64,000 nucleotides of DNA, taken from Gemmatimonadota bacterium (GTDB lineage: Bacteria > Gemmatimonadota > Gemmatimonadetes > Gemmatimonadales > Gemmatimonadaceae). Positions within the stretch are counted from its first letter, which is position 1; every line of letters begins with the position of its first letter. The position numbers and the translations under genes were made by a program. Shown in pieces: positions 26,001-36,123 of this stretch. The DNA is taken from contig JAQBPX010000028.1 in NCBI GenBank assembly GCA_028287305.1, forward strand, positions 1-64,000. The letters run 5' to 3'. The notes beneath the pieces are model-generated. The model was given only the letters and a program-made list of their open reading frames with translations, had not been told where the DNA came from and searched no databases.

Positions 26001-26098
26001 GGGGGAGGAGCGAGGCACGACTTGCCCGCGACTCCAACGGGGATTCATCTTGGCGCGTCGGTGGCGCGCTGTCGCCGACGTCCCCGAACCTCCCTCCC

Positions 26099-27196
26099 GT
26101 GTCCATTTCCCGTCGTGAGTTCGTGGGGGCCAGCGCGCTGGCCGCCGCTGGCGTCGCGCTCCCCTTCGACCTGGGCGCGCTCCCCGCCGGCGATCGCAGC
26201 GCTGCGCCGAACATTCCCATCGTGGTCGCCAGCGCGAACGGCATTCGCGGCGTGGCGCGGGCGTACGACATGATCGCGAAGGGCGCCGACCCGCTCGACG
26301 CGGCCATCGCCGGCGTGAACATCCAGGAGCTCGACCCCGACGACCAGTCGGTGGGACTCGGCGGGCTGCCGAACGAAGAGGGCGTGGTGCAGCTCGACGC
26401 GAGCGTCATGCACGGCCCCACGCGTCGCGCCGGCGCGGTGGCGTGCCTGGAGGACATCGCGACTCCGTCGCTGGTGGCCAAGGCGGTGATGGACTACACC
26501 GACCACGTATTCCTGGTGGGCGAGGGCGCGAAGCGCTTCGCGCTGAAGATGGGCTTCAAGCCGCAGGAACTGCTCACCGAGAAGAGCCGCCAGGCATGGC
26601 TGCGGTGGCGCGCGAACCTCAATCCGGGTGATGCCTGGATAGGGGGGCCGCCGGCGGAGGGTGCCCGCACCTCATCCGCCAACCGTGACAAGGTCCACGT
26701 GGATGCGAACGGCGTGGAGTACACGACCGGCACGATCAACATGTGCGCGGTGGATTCGCGCGGCGACATCGGCTCGGTGACCACGACCAGCGGCATGTCG
26801 TGGAAGATTCCCGGGCGCGTGGGCGACAGCCCGATCATCGGCGCGGGGCAGTACTGCGACAACACGGTTGGCGCCGCGGGTTCCACCGGGCGCGGCGAGG
26901 CGAACATCAAGGTGTGCGGGGCATTCCTCGCCGTGGAGCTCATGCGGCAGGGCAAGTCGCCGGAGGAGGCGCTGCACACCGTGATGGAGCGCGTGATCGC
27001 CATGACCGAGAAGCGCCTGCTCGGCGCGAATGGCCGGCCGTTGTTCGACCTCACCTTCTACGCGGTGGCGAAGGACGGCCGGTACGCCGGCGCCTGCGCG
27101 TACGAGGGAACGCAGTTCGCCGTGGCCGATGCGAAGGGCGCCCGTGTGGAGAAGTGCAGCTTCCTGTTCCGCGAGAGCGAGCGGCCCCGAGCCTGA
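26099..27196 (+). CDS. Tat-exported N4-(beta-N-acetylglucosaminyl)-L-asparaginase (Ntn hydrolase)
   Basis: A 365-residue glycosylasparaginase-like enzyme, which cleaves the GlcNAc-Asn bond or acts as an isoaspartyl/asparagine amidase. The N terminus SISRREFVGASALAAAGVALP is a twin-arginine signal, so it is exported folded. The Ntn nucleophile created by self-cleavage is most likely T212 in YTTGTINMC, followed by 'DSRGDIGSVTTTSGMSWKIPGRVGDSPIIGAG', a family signature. The C-terminal 'AYEGTQFAVAD' also matches. The GTG at 26099 gives the complete signal; the open frame continues upstream across the small lipoprotein gene without a better start. Its stop overlaps the next ATG. Confidence 0.88.
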   Translation: MSISRREFVGASALAAAGVALPFDLGALPAGDRSAAPNIPIVVASANGIRGVARAYDMIAKGADPLDAAIAGVNIQELDPDDQSVGLGGLPNEEGVVQLDASVMHGPTRRAGAVACLEDIATPSLVAKAVMDYTDHVFLVGEGAKRFALKMGFKPQELLTEKSRQAWLRWRANLNPGDAWIGGPPAEGARTSSANRDKVHVDANGVEYTTGTINMCAVDSRGDIGSVTTTSGMSWKIPGRVGDSPIIGAGQYCDNTVGAAGSTGRGEANIKVCGAFLAVELMRQGKSPEEALHTVMERVIAMTEKRLLGANGRPLFDLTFYAVAKDGRYAGACAYEGTQFAVADAKGARVEKCSFLFRESERPRA

Positions 27197-28269
27197 TGGC
27201 GGAGCGTTCCATCACGTTGCGCCACCTGCAGGAGCGGCTGGCCTTTGCCGCGCTGCTGGTGCTCGTGACGTTCGTCTCCGGCGTGCTGGGCTACCACGTG
27301 ATCGGCGGCGACCAGCACACGTGGATGGACGCGACGTACATGACCGCGAACGTGCTCACCACCGCGGGATTTCGCGAGGCGATCGACGTCTCCGAGAGCA
27401 ACAGCGGGATGCTGTTCACGGTGGTGCTGCTGATCTTCGGCGCCGGCACCGTGGTGTACGCCACGTCCATCATCACTGCCTTCGTGGTCGAGGGCGACCT
27501 GACGCAGGGCTTCCGGAGGCACCGCATGCGACGCGCGATACGCGACATGAAGGGACACCACATCGTCTGCGGCGCAGGCGCCACGGGTCACGCCGTGCTG
27601 CGCGAGCTGGTGAAGACGGAGCGCAGCGTGGTGGCGGTGGAGCTCGACGGGCAACGCGTGAAGGCGCTCGAGCAGGAGATGCCCGAGCTGCCGGTGGTGC
27701 AGGGCGACTTCACCGACGACCAGGTGCTGCTCGAGGCGGGGATCGCGCGCGCGAGCGGCATCGTGATCTGCACGGCGCAGGACAAGGACTCGCTGGTCAC
27801 CACCATCACGGCGCGGCAGCTCAACCCGTCCGTTCGCATCATCGCGCGCGCCGCGAACGAGCGGTCGCTGGCGCGGCTGCGGCAGGCGGGCGCCGACGGC
27901 GTGGTGTCGCCCGCGCTGATCGGCGGGATGCGCATGGCCAGTGAGCTGGTGCGGCCGAGCGTGGTGAGCTTCCTGGACATGATGCTGCGGGACACGCACC
28001 GCAACCTGCGCATCGAGGAGGTGCCGGTGCCCGCGCAGTCGGCCTTCGCTGGCCGCTCGGTGGGTGAGCTGGACCCGCACGTGCGCGCGAACTGCCTGCT
28101 GCTGGCGGTGCGCACCTCGCCCTCGGAGTACAGCTACAACCCGCCCGACTCCACGATCATTGCGCCCGGCATGGTGCTGATCGTGATGGGCGATCCCGAG
28201 GGGATGCGGTCGCTGGCGCGGCTGCTGGCGGAGGGGACGCCCGCACTCGGGGTGGCGGTCGTCAGCTAG
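27196..28269 (+). CDS. Two-helix channel-like protein with RCK (TrkA-N/TrkA-C) domains, altered filter
   Basis: A 357-residue protein built like a Kch/MthK potassium channel. Two membrane helices (about 14-34 and 72-95) flank a pore loop. An RCK N-terminal Rossmann domain follows from about 117 ('[18 protein letters not shown]', Asp/Glu-rich strand end VAVELDG), then a TrkA-C domain near 275-350. The filter position reads TTAGFRE at 55-61, whereas potassium channels have T-V-G-Y/F-G: the second Gly is replaced by Arg. Potassium selectivity is therefore doubtful. The ATG overlaps the asparaginase stop (TGATG). The stop overlaps the convergent chemoreceptor stop via CTAG. Confidence 0.85.
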   Translation: MAERSITLRHLQERLAFAALLVLVTFVSGVLGYHVIGGDQHTWMDATYMTANVLTTAGFREAIDVSESNSGMLFTVVLLIFGAGTVVYATSIITAFVVEGDLTQGFRRHRMRRAIRDMKGHHIVCGAGATGHAVLRELVKTERSVVAVELDGQRVKALEQEMPELPVVQGDFTDDQVLLEAGIARASGIVICTAQDKDSLVTTITARQLNPSVRIIARAANERSLARLRQAGADGVVSPALIGGMRMASELVRPSVVSFLDMMLRDTHRNLRIEEVPVPAQSAFAGRSVGELDPHVRANCLLLAVRTSPSEYSYNPPDSTIIAPGMVLIVMGDPEGMRSLARLLAEGTPALGVAVVS

Positions 28270-29684
28270 GCAACCACGGGACGGCCGGTGGGCCTCAGCG
28301 CATGCGGCGCCGGGGCACTCGGCATCGAGGCCCGCGAGTCCCTCCTCGGCTGCGGCTGCTCCCCCGTCCTCAGGCGCGCCGCGAGCTTCGTGAGGCGATC
28401 GCCCGCATTCGTCAGCGTGCTGGCGGCCGCGGCGATTTCTTCCGTGGACGCGCTCTGCTGCTCGCTCGAGGCCGCCACCTGCTCCATGGCCGCGGCGATG
28501 GATTCCACGCCATGCGACAGTGCTCCCAGCCGCGAGTTCACCTCACCCACGAGCGAGCTCGCCGCCGTCGCCGTGCTGCTGATCTCACTCGTCCAGGCCT
28601 CGAGCTCCGCGACCGCTCCCTCGATCAACCCGAACGAGAGCGAGCCCTGCTCCGTGGCGCTCCGCACGGCCCGCACGGTGTCCACGCTCCGGCCACTGGA
28701 GAGGCGGGTCGTCTCCACTCCCTTGAGCACCTGCGACACGATCTGCTCGGTGCGCTCGGCCGCGTCACTGGACATCGTCGAGAGGCGGCGTACTTCGCTG
28801 GCGACGACGGCGAATCCCTCGCCCTGGTCGCCGGCGCGCGCGGCTTCCATGGCGGCGTTGAGCGCGAGCAGCTTCGACTGGCGCGCCAGCTTCTGGACGA
28901 GCGTCACGAACGAGCGGATCTCTTCCGAGGCGCGGGCCAGCTCGGCCACGGCGGTGGCGCTGCCCTCCACCTCGCCGCCGAGCAACTCGAGCGCGCGAGC
29001 GCTCTCATCCAGGCGGGCCCGGTTCTCGGTGGCCAGGGCGCGAAGTCGCGCGTTGCGATCCACGCCGTCGCGCGCTCCTGCCTGCAGGGTGGTCGCGATG
29101 GTCACGAGCTCGCCGCTGGATTCCGTGAGTGCCTGGACGGCGGACGCCATGGTGCTCGCCTGCTGACTGAGGTCACTGGCGGTGGTTGCGATCTCGCCGG
29201 CGGACGCGGCCATCTCCTCGGCGCTCGCGGTGATCTCGGTGGCCATCGAGGCTGTTTCGTACGCGGTGCCCGTCAGGGATCCCGCGAGCTCGGTGAGCTC
29301 GGAGATCATGTGAGTCACGGCGCGCGAGAGGCGGCCGACCTGGTCCTTGGCTTCGTTGCGCTCGAGTCGCACCGTGAGGTCGCCCCTGGCGACCGCCTCG
29401 GCGGCGGCGGCCACCGCGGACAGGGGGGCGGTGAGCCGGCGATCCAGGACCCGGTCCAGGATGAGCGCGATGATTACGACCACCACCAGCCCGCCGATGC
29501 CCACGCCGTACAGCGCCCGCTGCAACTCGGCGGCCGTGGTGGTCCGGTCGGCCGCGACGAGGGTGGCAAGGGTGAGCGCGATGACGAGCGTCGCGATCAC
29601 CGCGCCCACGACGAGCACGAGCCGCCGGCGGAGCGAGCGGGCGTGCGCCGCGTCGGCGGCTACGGGCTGGGAGAAGGATTTCAT
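28266..29684 (-). CDS. Methyl-accepting chemotaxis protein
   Basis: A 472-residue chemoreceptor. Two hydrophobic helices (about 24-44 and 57-78) are separated by only some dozen residues, so there is essentially no periplasmic ligand domain. A HAMP domain (about 80-130) and the long signalling coiled coil follow. The tip carries '[40 protein letters not shown]', the invariant MCP hairpin region that contacts CheA/CheW. It may sense membrane or cytoplasmic state. No other chemotaxis gene lies nearby. The ATG at 29684 lies 20 bp from the divergent leuS start. Confidence 0.92.
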   Translation of the reverse strand: MKSFSQPVAADAAHARSLRRRLVLVVGAVIATLVIALTLATLVAADRTTTAAELQRALYGVGIGGLVVVVIIALILDRVLDRRLTAPLSAVAAAAEAVARGDLTVRLERNEAKDQVGRLSRAVTHMISELTELAGSLTGTAYETASMATEITASAEEMAASAGEIATTASDLSQQASTMASAVQALTESSGELVTIATTLQAGARDGVDRNARLRALATENRARLDESARALELLGGEVEGSATAVAELARASEEIRSFVTLVQKLARQSKLLALNAAMEAARAGDQGEGFAVVASEVRRLSTMSSDAAERTEQIVSQVLKGVETTRLSSGRSVDTVRAVRSATEQGSLSFGLIEGAVAELEAWTSEISSTATAASSLVGEVNSRLGALSHGVESIAAAMEQVAASSEQQSASTEEIAAAASTLTNAGDRLTKLAARLRTGEQPQPRRDSRASMPSAPAPHALRPTGRPVVA

Positions 29685-29704
29685 GTTAAATTGCAGGACT
29701 GAAC

Positions 29705-32203
29705 ATGACTGACAGCATTCGCGAGACCGCCGACGAACCGGCCGCCTACGATCCCGCCGCCGTCGAGCGGAAGTGGCAGGCACGCTGGGAAGAGCGCGGA
29801 GCCAATCACGTCGACCTCGGCGGTGAGCGTCCCTACTACACGCTCATGATGTTCCCGTATCCGAGCGCGGAAGGGCTCCATGTGGGCAACCTCTTCGCGT
29901 TCACGGGCAACGACATCCATGGACGATTCCAGCGGCAGCAGGGGCACACGGTCTTCCAGCCGCTGGGATACGATGCGTTCGGGATCCACTCGGAAAACTA
30001 CGCACTGAAGGTCGGGGTGCACCCCTCCGAGCTGATTCCCCGGAATATCGACAACTTCCGCCGGCAGCTGAAGCGAGCTGGCCTGATGGTGGACTGGAGC
30101 CACGAGCTCTCGACCACCGACCGGGACTACTACAAGTGGACCCAGTGGGTCTTCCTGCAGCTGCACGAGCGCGGGCTGGCCTACAAGAAGCGGGCGTCGG
30201 TCAACTGGTGCCCGAACGACAAGACCGTGCTCGCCAACGAGCAGGTCATCAACGGCGAGTGTGAGCGCTGCGGCGCCAGGGTGGAGCAGCGCTCGCTCGA
30301 GCAGTGGTTCTTCCGCATCACCGACTATGCCGGCCGCCTGCTGAAGAACCTCGACACCATCGACTGGTCGGAGAGCACCAGGACGGCGCAGCGGAACTGG
30401 ATCGGCCGCTCCGAGGGCGCCGAGCTGGTGTTTCCGGTGCAGGACGTGTACGAGTACGCGGGCAGCGCGACGGTGAGCGGGATGAGCGGCGAGATGACCG
30501 CCGAGCAGCTCGCCGTGCGCGTGTTCACCACGCGCCCGGACACGATCTTCGGCGCCACGTACCTGGTGCTCGCACCCGAGCACCCGCTCGTGGCGCAGGT
30601 GACCACCGACGAGCAGCGCAGCGAGGTGGAGGATTACCAGGTGCGCGCGTCGAAGCAGGACCTGGTGGCGCGGAAGACGGTGAAGGAAAAGACCGGCGCG
30701 TTCACCGGTGGGTACGCCACGAACCCGGGCACGGGTGAGCTCGTGCCCATCTGGATCGCCGACTACGTGCTGATGGAATACGGCACCGGCGCGATCATGG
30801 CGGTGCCCGGTCACGATGAACGGGATCACGAGTTCGCCCTCGCCTTCGGGCTGCCGATCGTGCGCGTGGTCGGCGCCGACGCGCACCATGTAGCTGCTCC
30901 CATGGACGCGGCCGACACGGAGACGGATGGTCGCGTGCTGGTGAACTCGCGGCAGTTCAGCGGGATGACCGTGGATGCGGGCAAGAAGGCGATCATCGGG
31001 TGGCTGTCGGAGCGCGGCGCCGGCACCGGCGTCACGAATTACCGGCTGCATGACTGGTGCATCTCGCGGCAGCGTTACTGGGGGCCGCCGATCCCGATCA
31101 TCTATTGCGACGCGTGCGGAACGGTTCCCGTGCCGCAGGGCCAGCTGCCGGTCGAGCTGCCCTTCGTCGAGGACTTCAAGCCCGACGACTCCGGCATCTC
31201 GCCGCTCGCGCGCGTGGAGAGCTGGTATCGCGTGCCCTGCCCCACGTGTGGCAAGCCGGCGCGCCGGGAGACCGACGTCTCTGACACCTTCCTCGACAGC
31301 GCCTGGTACTTCCTGCGCTATCCGAGCACGGGGCACGATGAGGCAGCCTTCGATCCGGCGATCACGAAGAAGTGGCTGCCGGTGAACTCGTACATCGGCG
31401 GCAACGAGCACGCCGTGCTGCACCTGCTGTACTCGCGGTTCATCACGATGGTGCTGCACGACGCGGGGCTGCTCGACTTCGAGGAGCCGTTCACGAAGTT
31501 CCGCGCGCACGGGATGATCGTGCGCGAGGGCGCCAAGATGTCGAAGAGCAAGGGCAACGTGGTGAATCCCGACGAGTACATCGAGTCGTGGGGCGCCGAC
31601 TCGTTCCGCACCTACCTGATGTTCCTCGGCCCCTACGAGGAGGGCGGCGACTTCCGCGACAAGGGCATCTCGGGCGTGAAGCGCTTCCTCGACCGCCTCT
31701 GGGCATCGGCGCAGGTGGCCGAGCGCGTTGGCGAGGGCGAGCGCGCGGTGCTGCGCAAGCTGCACCAGACAATCCGGAAGGTGTCGCAGGACGTGCCCGC
31801 GCTCAGCTACAACACCGCGATCGCGGCGATGATGGAGTACATGAACACGCTGCGCAGCAACGAGCGCACGCCGCACCTCACGGAGCTCGAGCCGCTGGTG
31901 CAGCTCGTGGCACCCTTCGCGCCGCACATCGCCGAGGAGCTCTGGGAGCAGCTCGGCCACGAGGGGAGCGTGTTCGACGCGGGCTGGCCGGCGTTCGACG
32001 CATCCCTCGCGGCGGAGAGCGAGGTCACGCTCGCGGTGCAGGTGAACGGCAAGACGCGCGGGACGGTGACGCTGCCGATCGATGCCGACCAGTCAGCTGC
32101 GATGTCGGCTGCGATGACCGACGCGAGCATCGCGAAGTTCGTGACGGGCGAGCCGAAGAAGGTGATCTTCGTGCCGAAGCGGATGCTGAACATCGTGGTG
32201 TAG
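29705..32203 (+). CDS. leuS: Leucyl-tRNA synthetase
   Basis: An 832-residue class I synthetase that charges tRNA-Leu. The HIGH motif appears as HVGN at 59-62 and the KMSKS loop is intact near 611 (AKMSKSKGN). The CP1 editing domain has '[20 protein letters not shown]' for hydrolysis of mischarged tRNA, and zinc-type Cys pairs lie in CPNDK...CERCG and PCPTCGK. The region after the HIGH motif reads [10 protein letters not shown] where many LeuRS have FGLPAENYA. The catalytic end '[11 protein letters not shown]' and anticodon-binding C terminus are complete. The ATG at 29705 is close to the divergent chemoreceptor gene. Confidence 0.96.
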   Translation: MTDSIRETADEPAAYDPAAVERKWQARWEERGANHVDLGGERPYYTLMMFPYPSAEGLHVGNLFAFTGNDIHGRFQRQQGHTVFQPLGYDAFGIHSENYALKVGVHPSELIPRNIDNFRRQLKRAGLMVDWSHELSTTDRDYYKWTQWVFLQLHERGLAYKKRASVNWCPNDKTVLANEQVINGECERCGARVEQRSLEQWFFRITDYAGRLLKNLDTIDWSESTRTAQRNWIGRSEGAELVFPVQDVYEYAGSATVSGMSGEMTAEQLAVRVFTTRPDTIFGATYLVLAPEHPLVAQVTTDEQRSEVEDYQVRASKQDLVARKTVKEKTGAFTGGYATNPGTGELVPIWIADYVLMEYGTGAIMAVPGHDERDHEFALAFGLPIVRVVGADAHHVAAPMDAADTETDGRVLVNSRQFSGMTVDAGKKAIIGWLSERGAGTGVTNYRLHDWCISRQRYWGPPIPIIYCDACGTVPVPQGQLPVELPFVEDFKPDDSGISPLARVESWYRVPCPTCGKPARRETDVSDTFLDSAWYFLRYPSTGHDEAAFDPAITKKWLPVNSYIGGNEHAVLHLLYSRFITMVLHDAGLLDFEEPFTKFRAHGMIVREGAKMSKSKGNVVNPDEYIESWGADSFRTYLMFLGPYEEGGDFRDKGISGVKRFLDRLWASAQVAERVGEGERAVLRKLHQTIRKVSQDVPALSYNTAIAAMMEYMNTLRSNERTPHLTELEPLVQLVAPFAPHIAEELWEQLGHEGSVFDAGWPAFDASLAAESEVTLAVQVNGKTRGTVTLPIDADQSAAMSAAMTDASIAKFVTGEPKKVIFVPKRMLNIVV

Positions 32204-32215
32204 TCCGGTGCGCGC

Positions 32216-32400
32216 CGGGGCCGTTGCCTCGGACGTACGCGGACGAACTGAAGCGGAAGTTCGCGGAGACGGCAACAGCAACAGCTTGGGAACTGCCACT
32301 CAAGATTTGTGGAGCGCAGTTTCAAAAGCACTGCAGTGGCAGTATCCGCGAAGGTTTCCGCCCTTCAGTCCGCGCCATCCGTGCGCACCGTCCCCGCGCA
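32216..32400. repeat. Inverted-repeat intergenic region after leuS
   Basis: No gene is seen. GCGGACGAACTGAAGCGGAAGTTCGCGGA-type bases at 32239-32268 and a related inverted copy at 32345-32373 can pair into a long imperfect hairpin. The second arm contains a 30-bp core (32352-32381) that is identical, on the opposite strand, to 47779-47808. AACTGC and GCAGTT hexamers occur inside. The convergent leuS and VIT genes make a two-way termination role likely. Confidence 0.7.
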
Positions 32401-32408
32401 CCGCCTGA

Positions 32409-33551
32409 CTACGTGAGCGCCTTTGCCACCCACTCGCCCACGTAGTACCCCACCGCCGCCACGCCTACGCCTACCACGAACATGTCGAGGCCGCTGCGGA
32501 ACACGCTGCGGCCGGTGAAGGTCGAGCGCGCCGCGCCAACCAGGAAGTGCGACAGCATCGCTGCCACGAACGAGATCGCGATGGCCGTGGTGCCGCTCCA
32601 CACCAGGAATGGGAACACGGGGATCAGCGCGCCGATCGCCGTCGCGCTGCCGGTGATCCACGCCTCGCGCATCGGTGACATGTCCGGGTCCGAGATGCCG
32701 AGCTCGTTCTGCACCTGCTCCTCGAGCATGCGCTCCGGGTTCGCCATGATGCGCGTGGCGATCGCGTGTGCCTCCGCCGCGGGCATTCCCTTGGCCTCGT
32801 AGATCAACGCCAGCTCGTCACGCTCGATCTCTGGCATGAGCGCCACCTCGTCGCGCTCCATCGCGATCTCGTGCGCGTACACCTCCTGCTGGCTCTTCGC
32901 GGCGAGGTACCCACTCGATCCCATCGAGAGCGCGTCCGCGATCAATCCCGCCACGCCCGCCAGGATCACGGTGGCGTGCTGGTTGGCCGCACTGGCGCCG
33001 ATCACGCCGGCCACCAGCCCGAAGTTCGCCGTGAGCCCGTCGTTGAACCCGTACACCACGTTGCGCACCATGCCGCCCGACTCGGTGCGGTGCCAGGGCT
33101 CCCCGGTGCGGCCCGCGATCTGGTTGAGCGTGGTGGCGTGTTCCGCGGATTCCTTCGCGAGCAGCAGCGCCTCGCCATTTCCCGCGACTCCAGCAGGCGT
33201 CGACCGGTGCATCGCGAGGTAGCCCTTCACCTCGCGACCCTCCTCGGCCAGGAGCATCGGCAGCAGGAACTTCGGCCCGAAGCGGCGGCCCAGCCAGGCG
33301 AGCATTCGCGTACGTCCCGTGGGCCGGAAGGGCCTCGGCGTGCGCCCGTGCTGGCGCAGCAGGTCGCCCCAGACCTCCACGTGCCGGTCCTCCACCTCCG
33401 CCAGCCGTCGGTAGATGTCGCTCTTCTGCTGGTCCGACTCGGATTCCGAGAGGATGCGATAGAGGAACGCCGCGTCGGCTTCGTCCTGCCAGTGGTGCTC
33501 GAAGGTGTCGAGGTCGGGGGTGCCGGCAGCGGGAGGAGTGAGGGTCGCCAT
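32409..33551 (-). CDS. mbfA: Ferritin-like domain fused to VIT1/CCC1 iron/manganese transporter (MbfA/erythrin-VIT type)
   Basis: A 380-residue fusion. Residues 15-165 form a ferritin-like four-helix domain with EAD, EVEDRHVEVW, EEGREV and ESAEH motifs supplying a di-iron site. Residues 170-380 are a VIT1 transporter ('NVVYGFNDGLTANFGLVAGV', 'DALSMGSSGYLAAKSQQEVY', then acidic metal-binding helices and a C-terminal helix pair). Related MbfA proteins export iron and protect against peroxide. It probably detoxifies iron at the inner membrane. The gene is convergent with leuS and single in its orientation. Confidence 0.88.
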   Translation of the reverse strand: MATLTPPAAGTPDLDTFEHHWQDEADAAFLYRILSESESDQQKSDIYRRLAEVEDRHVEVWGDLLRQHGRTPRPFRPTGRTRMLAWLGRRFGPKFLLPMLLAEEGREVKGYLAMHRSTPAGVAGNGEALLLAKESAEHATTLNQIAGRTGEPWHRTESGGMVRNVVYGFNDGLTANFGLVAGVIGASAANQHATVILAGVAGLIADALSMGSSGYLAAKSQQEVYAHEIAMERDEVALMPEIERDELALIYEAKGMPAAEAHAIATRIMANPERMLEEQVQNELGISDPDMSPMREAWITGSATAIGALIPVFPFLVWSGTTAIAISFVAAMLSHFLVGAARSTFTGRSVFRSGLDMFVVGVGVAAVGYYVGEWVAKALT

Positions 33552-33642
33552 GACTGAAAACTACGCCATCCGGCCGGGGCCGGGAAACCCTGCGACGCGT
33601 GGCCGTGTCAGACCAGCGTACCCCTTTTGCAGAGGTTCCTCC

Positions 33643-34791
33643 ATGCGAACGCACAGCATCGTGACCGCGGCGCTCCTCCTCACCGCCGCGGCACCGCAGG
33701 TCAAGGCACAGTCGGCGAGCGCCGGCACGCTCCGCCCCTCCATCGCGCCGCGCGCCGGCGGATCCTACTCCTACAGTTTCAGCGACGACGACTCGCCGCG
33801 CGCGGTGCTCGGCGTGAGCACCAGCACCAGCGGCAGCAAGCGCGACACGCTCGGCCTGCTCATCTCGACCGTGGCCGCTGGCGGGCCCGCCGAGAAGGCG
33901 GGGATCGAGGAAGGCAACCGCATCTCCGCGATCAATGGCGTGAGCCTCAAGGTCTCCGCCGAGGACGTGGAGGACTGGGAGTCGTCGGGCGTCGCGAGCC
34001 GCCGCTTCACCCGAGAGCTCGGCAAGGCGAAGGTGGGCGATGAGGTGGAGCTCAAGGTCTACGGTGGTGGCCAGACGCGCACCGTCCGCGTGAAGCTCGC
34101 CGATAGCGACTCACTGTACCCGAACGAGCGTCGCGCCTATCGCATCCCCAAGCCCGAGGACCGCCCCGCACTGGGCGTGAACCTGGGCAGCACGGGCAGC
34201 AAGCGCGACACGATCGGCGTGCTTGTCATCGGGGTGACGGATGACGGGCCGGCCGCCAAGGCCGGGATCGAGGAAGGGTCGCGCATCGCGTCGATCAACG
34301 GCGTGAACCTGAAGCTGAGCAAGGACGACATCGACGACAACTCGATGTCATCGAACAAGGTCAATCGCCTCCAGCGCGAGATCGCCAAGCTGAAGCCGAA
34401 CGACGAGGTCGACCTCCGCGTCTATGCGGCTGGCCAGTACCGCAACGTGAAGGTGAAGCTTGGCAACCAGAAGGAGCTGTCGAAGGGTCGCGGCGGCATG
34501 GTGTTCATCTCTGGTGGCGAGGGCGGAATGCTGATGCCGACCATGAGCCCGGTTCCGCCGATGGCGGAACGGCAAATGCGTCAGGAGATGGAGCGGGCGA
34601 TGACCGGCGTGCGGATGCAGCTGCGCAGCATGCAGGGGGGAGAGCTGTCGCCCACGAAACGAACGATCGTGATCCCCCGTACGTATAACCAGCAGGACGA
34701 CGAGCAGTCTCTCGAAGAGGCTGCCCGGGTCCGACAGGAAAAGGTGAAGGTGAAGGGGAAGTCTGCGCTGACCGTTTCGCGGTCGGCGTGA
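33643..34791 (+). CDS. Secreted tandem PDZ-domain protein
   Basis: A 382-residue exported protein: signal peptide MRTHSIVTAALLLTAAAPQVKAQ, then two PDZ domains of similar sequence. The first (about 50-150) has 'AVLGVSTSTSG...ISTVAAGGPAEKAGIEEGNRISAINGVSL'. The second (about 180-275) has 'PALGVNLGSTG...VIGVTDDGPAAKAGIEEGSRIASINGVNL'. The matching repeats indicate internal duplication. No protease domain is attached, so it is probably an adaptor that binds C-termini of envelope proteins. I chose ATG 33643 because it gives the signal peptide. The final 100 residues are Met/Gln-rich and polar. Confidence 0.85.
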   Translation: MRTHSIVTAALLLTAAAPQVKAQSASAGTLRPSIAPRAGGSYSYSFSDDDSPRAVLGVSTSTSGSKRDTLGLLISTVAAGGPAEKAGIEEGNRISAINGVSLKVSAEDVEDWESSGVASRRFTRELGKAKVGDEVELKVYGGGQTRTVRVKLADSDSLYPNERRAYRIPKPEDRPALGVNLGSTGSKRDTIGVLVIGVTDDGPAAKAGIEEGSRIASINGVNLKLSKDDIDDNSMSSNKVNRLQREIAKLKPNDEVDLRVYAAGQYRNVKVKLGNQKELSKGRGGMVFISGGEGGMLMPTMSPVPPMAERQMRQEMERAMTGVRMQLRSMQGGELSPTKRTIVIPRTYNQQDDEQSLEEAARVRQEKVKVKGKSALTVSRSA

Positions 34792-34822
34792 AGCGCGGAG
34801 GAAGAAGCCGCGCCTGCTAGGT

Positions 34823-34852
34823 GAGCGCGCGTCCAGGGGTGGACGTGCGCTC
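34823..34852. terminator. Strong hairpin, probable terminator
   Basis: The arms GAGCGCGCGTCCA and TGGACGTGCGCTC (13 bp, one G-T pair) enclose a GGGG loop, 32 bp after the PDZ gene stop. No T-tract follows, so termination may be factor-dependent. Confidence 0.5.
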
Positions 34853-34881
34853 GCCGTGCATCCGGGGATAGGTTACCCCGC

Positions 34882-36123
34882 ATGCGACCCTCGACCGCGC
34901 GGCTCCTCCCGCTGTTCCTGCTCGCGACGCTCGCCGGCTGTGCCGCCGCGGCCGCGACGCAGGCGCCCACCGCCGACGTCATACCCGGCATCGAGGTGGC
35001 GCTCGGCGACTCGCTCGGCGCGCTTCGTGGAAAGCGGGTCGGGCTGATCACCAATCCCTCCGGGCGCGACCGCCGCGGCACGAGCAGCATAGACCTGCTC
35101 GCCCACGCTCCGGGCGTGAGGCTGACCGCCATCTTCGGTCCCGAGCATGGATTGCGCGGCGGGGCGCAGGCGGGCGAGACCGTCGCCACGAGCGTGGACT
35201 CGGCGACCGGCGTGACGGTCTATTCGCTCTACGGCGCCACGAAGACGCCCACGTCGCAGATGCTCGAGCAGGTGGACGTGCTGGTGTACGACATCCAGGA
35301 TGCGGGTGCGCGCATGTACACCTATCCATGGACGATGGCGCTGGCCGCCGAGGCGGCGGAGCGCGCAGGCAAGCCGTTCATCGTGCTCGACCGGCCGGCG
35401 CCCATTCGCGGCGACCGCGTGGAAGGCGGCGTGCTCGACACGGCGTGGCGCTCGTTCGTCGGAGCGTACCCCGTGGCCACGCGATACGGACTCACCCCCG
35501 GTGAACTGCTGCGCTACCTCGTGGGCGCCGGACTGGTGAAGGCACGCGTGTCGGTGATCCCGATGCAGGGCTGGCATCGCTCGACGTGGTACGACGAGAC
35601 CGGGCTGCCCTGGGTGAATCCGTCGCCGAACCTGCGGAGCCTCGACGCGACGCTCCTCTACACGGGCACGGTGATGTTCGAGTCGGTGAACGTGAGCGAG
35701 GGTCGCGGCACCGACGCGCCCTTCCAGCTGGTGGGCGCCGAATGGCTGCATGACGCAGGCGCGATCTCCGCAGCGCTGAACGCGCGACGCATTCCCGGCG
35801 TGCGCTTCGACTCGACCATGCGCACGATCGAGGCAGGGCAGAAGTTCGCGGGCAAGGCGATCCCGATGATTCGCGTGACGGTGACGAATCGCGATGACGT
35901 CGAAGCCGTGGCCGTGGGCGCATACATGATGCGCGAGATCTACGCGCGACACCGGGCCGACTGGGTGTGGCGCCCCGACTGGATCGAGCGGCTGACCGGC
36001 AGCCGCCGCATGCGCGAGGCGGTGGAGCGGGAGGGTGGCGTGGAAGCACTCCTGCCCGTGCTCGCTCGCGAGAGCGCGGAGTTCGCGCGCGCAACGCGCC
36101 CATACCAGCTTTATCCGCAATGA
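34882..36123 (+). CDS. namZ: DUF1343 / NamZ-type exo-beta-N-acetylmuramidase, lipoprotein
   Basis: A 413-residue protein of the DUF1343 family, whose characterised Bacillus member NamZ removes terminal N-acetylmuramic acid from peptidoglycan fragments. A lipobox (ATLAGC) ends the signal peptide at about residue 20. Family signatures are 'RVGLITNPSGRD', 'IFGPEHGLRGGAQAGE', 'VYDIQDAGARMYTY', 'VLDRPAPI', 'WVNPSPNLRSLDATLLYTGT' and 'VSEGRGTDAPFQLVGA'. The final 'FARATRPYQLYP' is also typical. The next gene starts inside its stop codon (ATGA), so the two are coupled and probably act on the same wall-derived amino sugars. Confidence 0.85.
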   Translation: MRPSTARLLPLFLLATLAGCAAAAATQAPTADVIPGIEVALGDSLGALRGKRVGLITNPSGRDRRGTSSIDLLAHAPGVRLTAIFGPEHGLRGGAQAGETVATSVDSATGVTVYSLYGATKTPTSQMLEQVDVLVYDIQDAGARMYTYPWTMALAAEAAERAGKPFIVLDRPAPIRGDRVEGGVLDTAWRSFVGAYPVATRYGLTPGELLRYLVGAGLVKARVSVIPMQGWHRSTWYDETGLPWVNPSPNLRSLDATLLYTGTVMFESVNVSEGRGTDAPFQLVGAEWLHDAGAISAALNARRIPGVRFDSTMRTIEAGQKFAGKAIPMIRVTVTNRDDVEAVAVGAYMMREIYARHRADWVWRPDWIERLTGSRRMREAVEREGGVEALLPVLARESAEFARATRPYQLYPQ

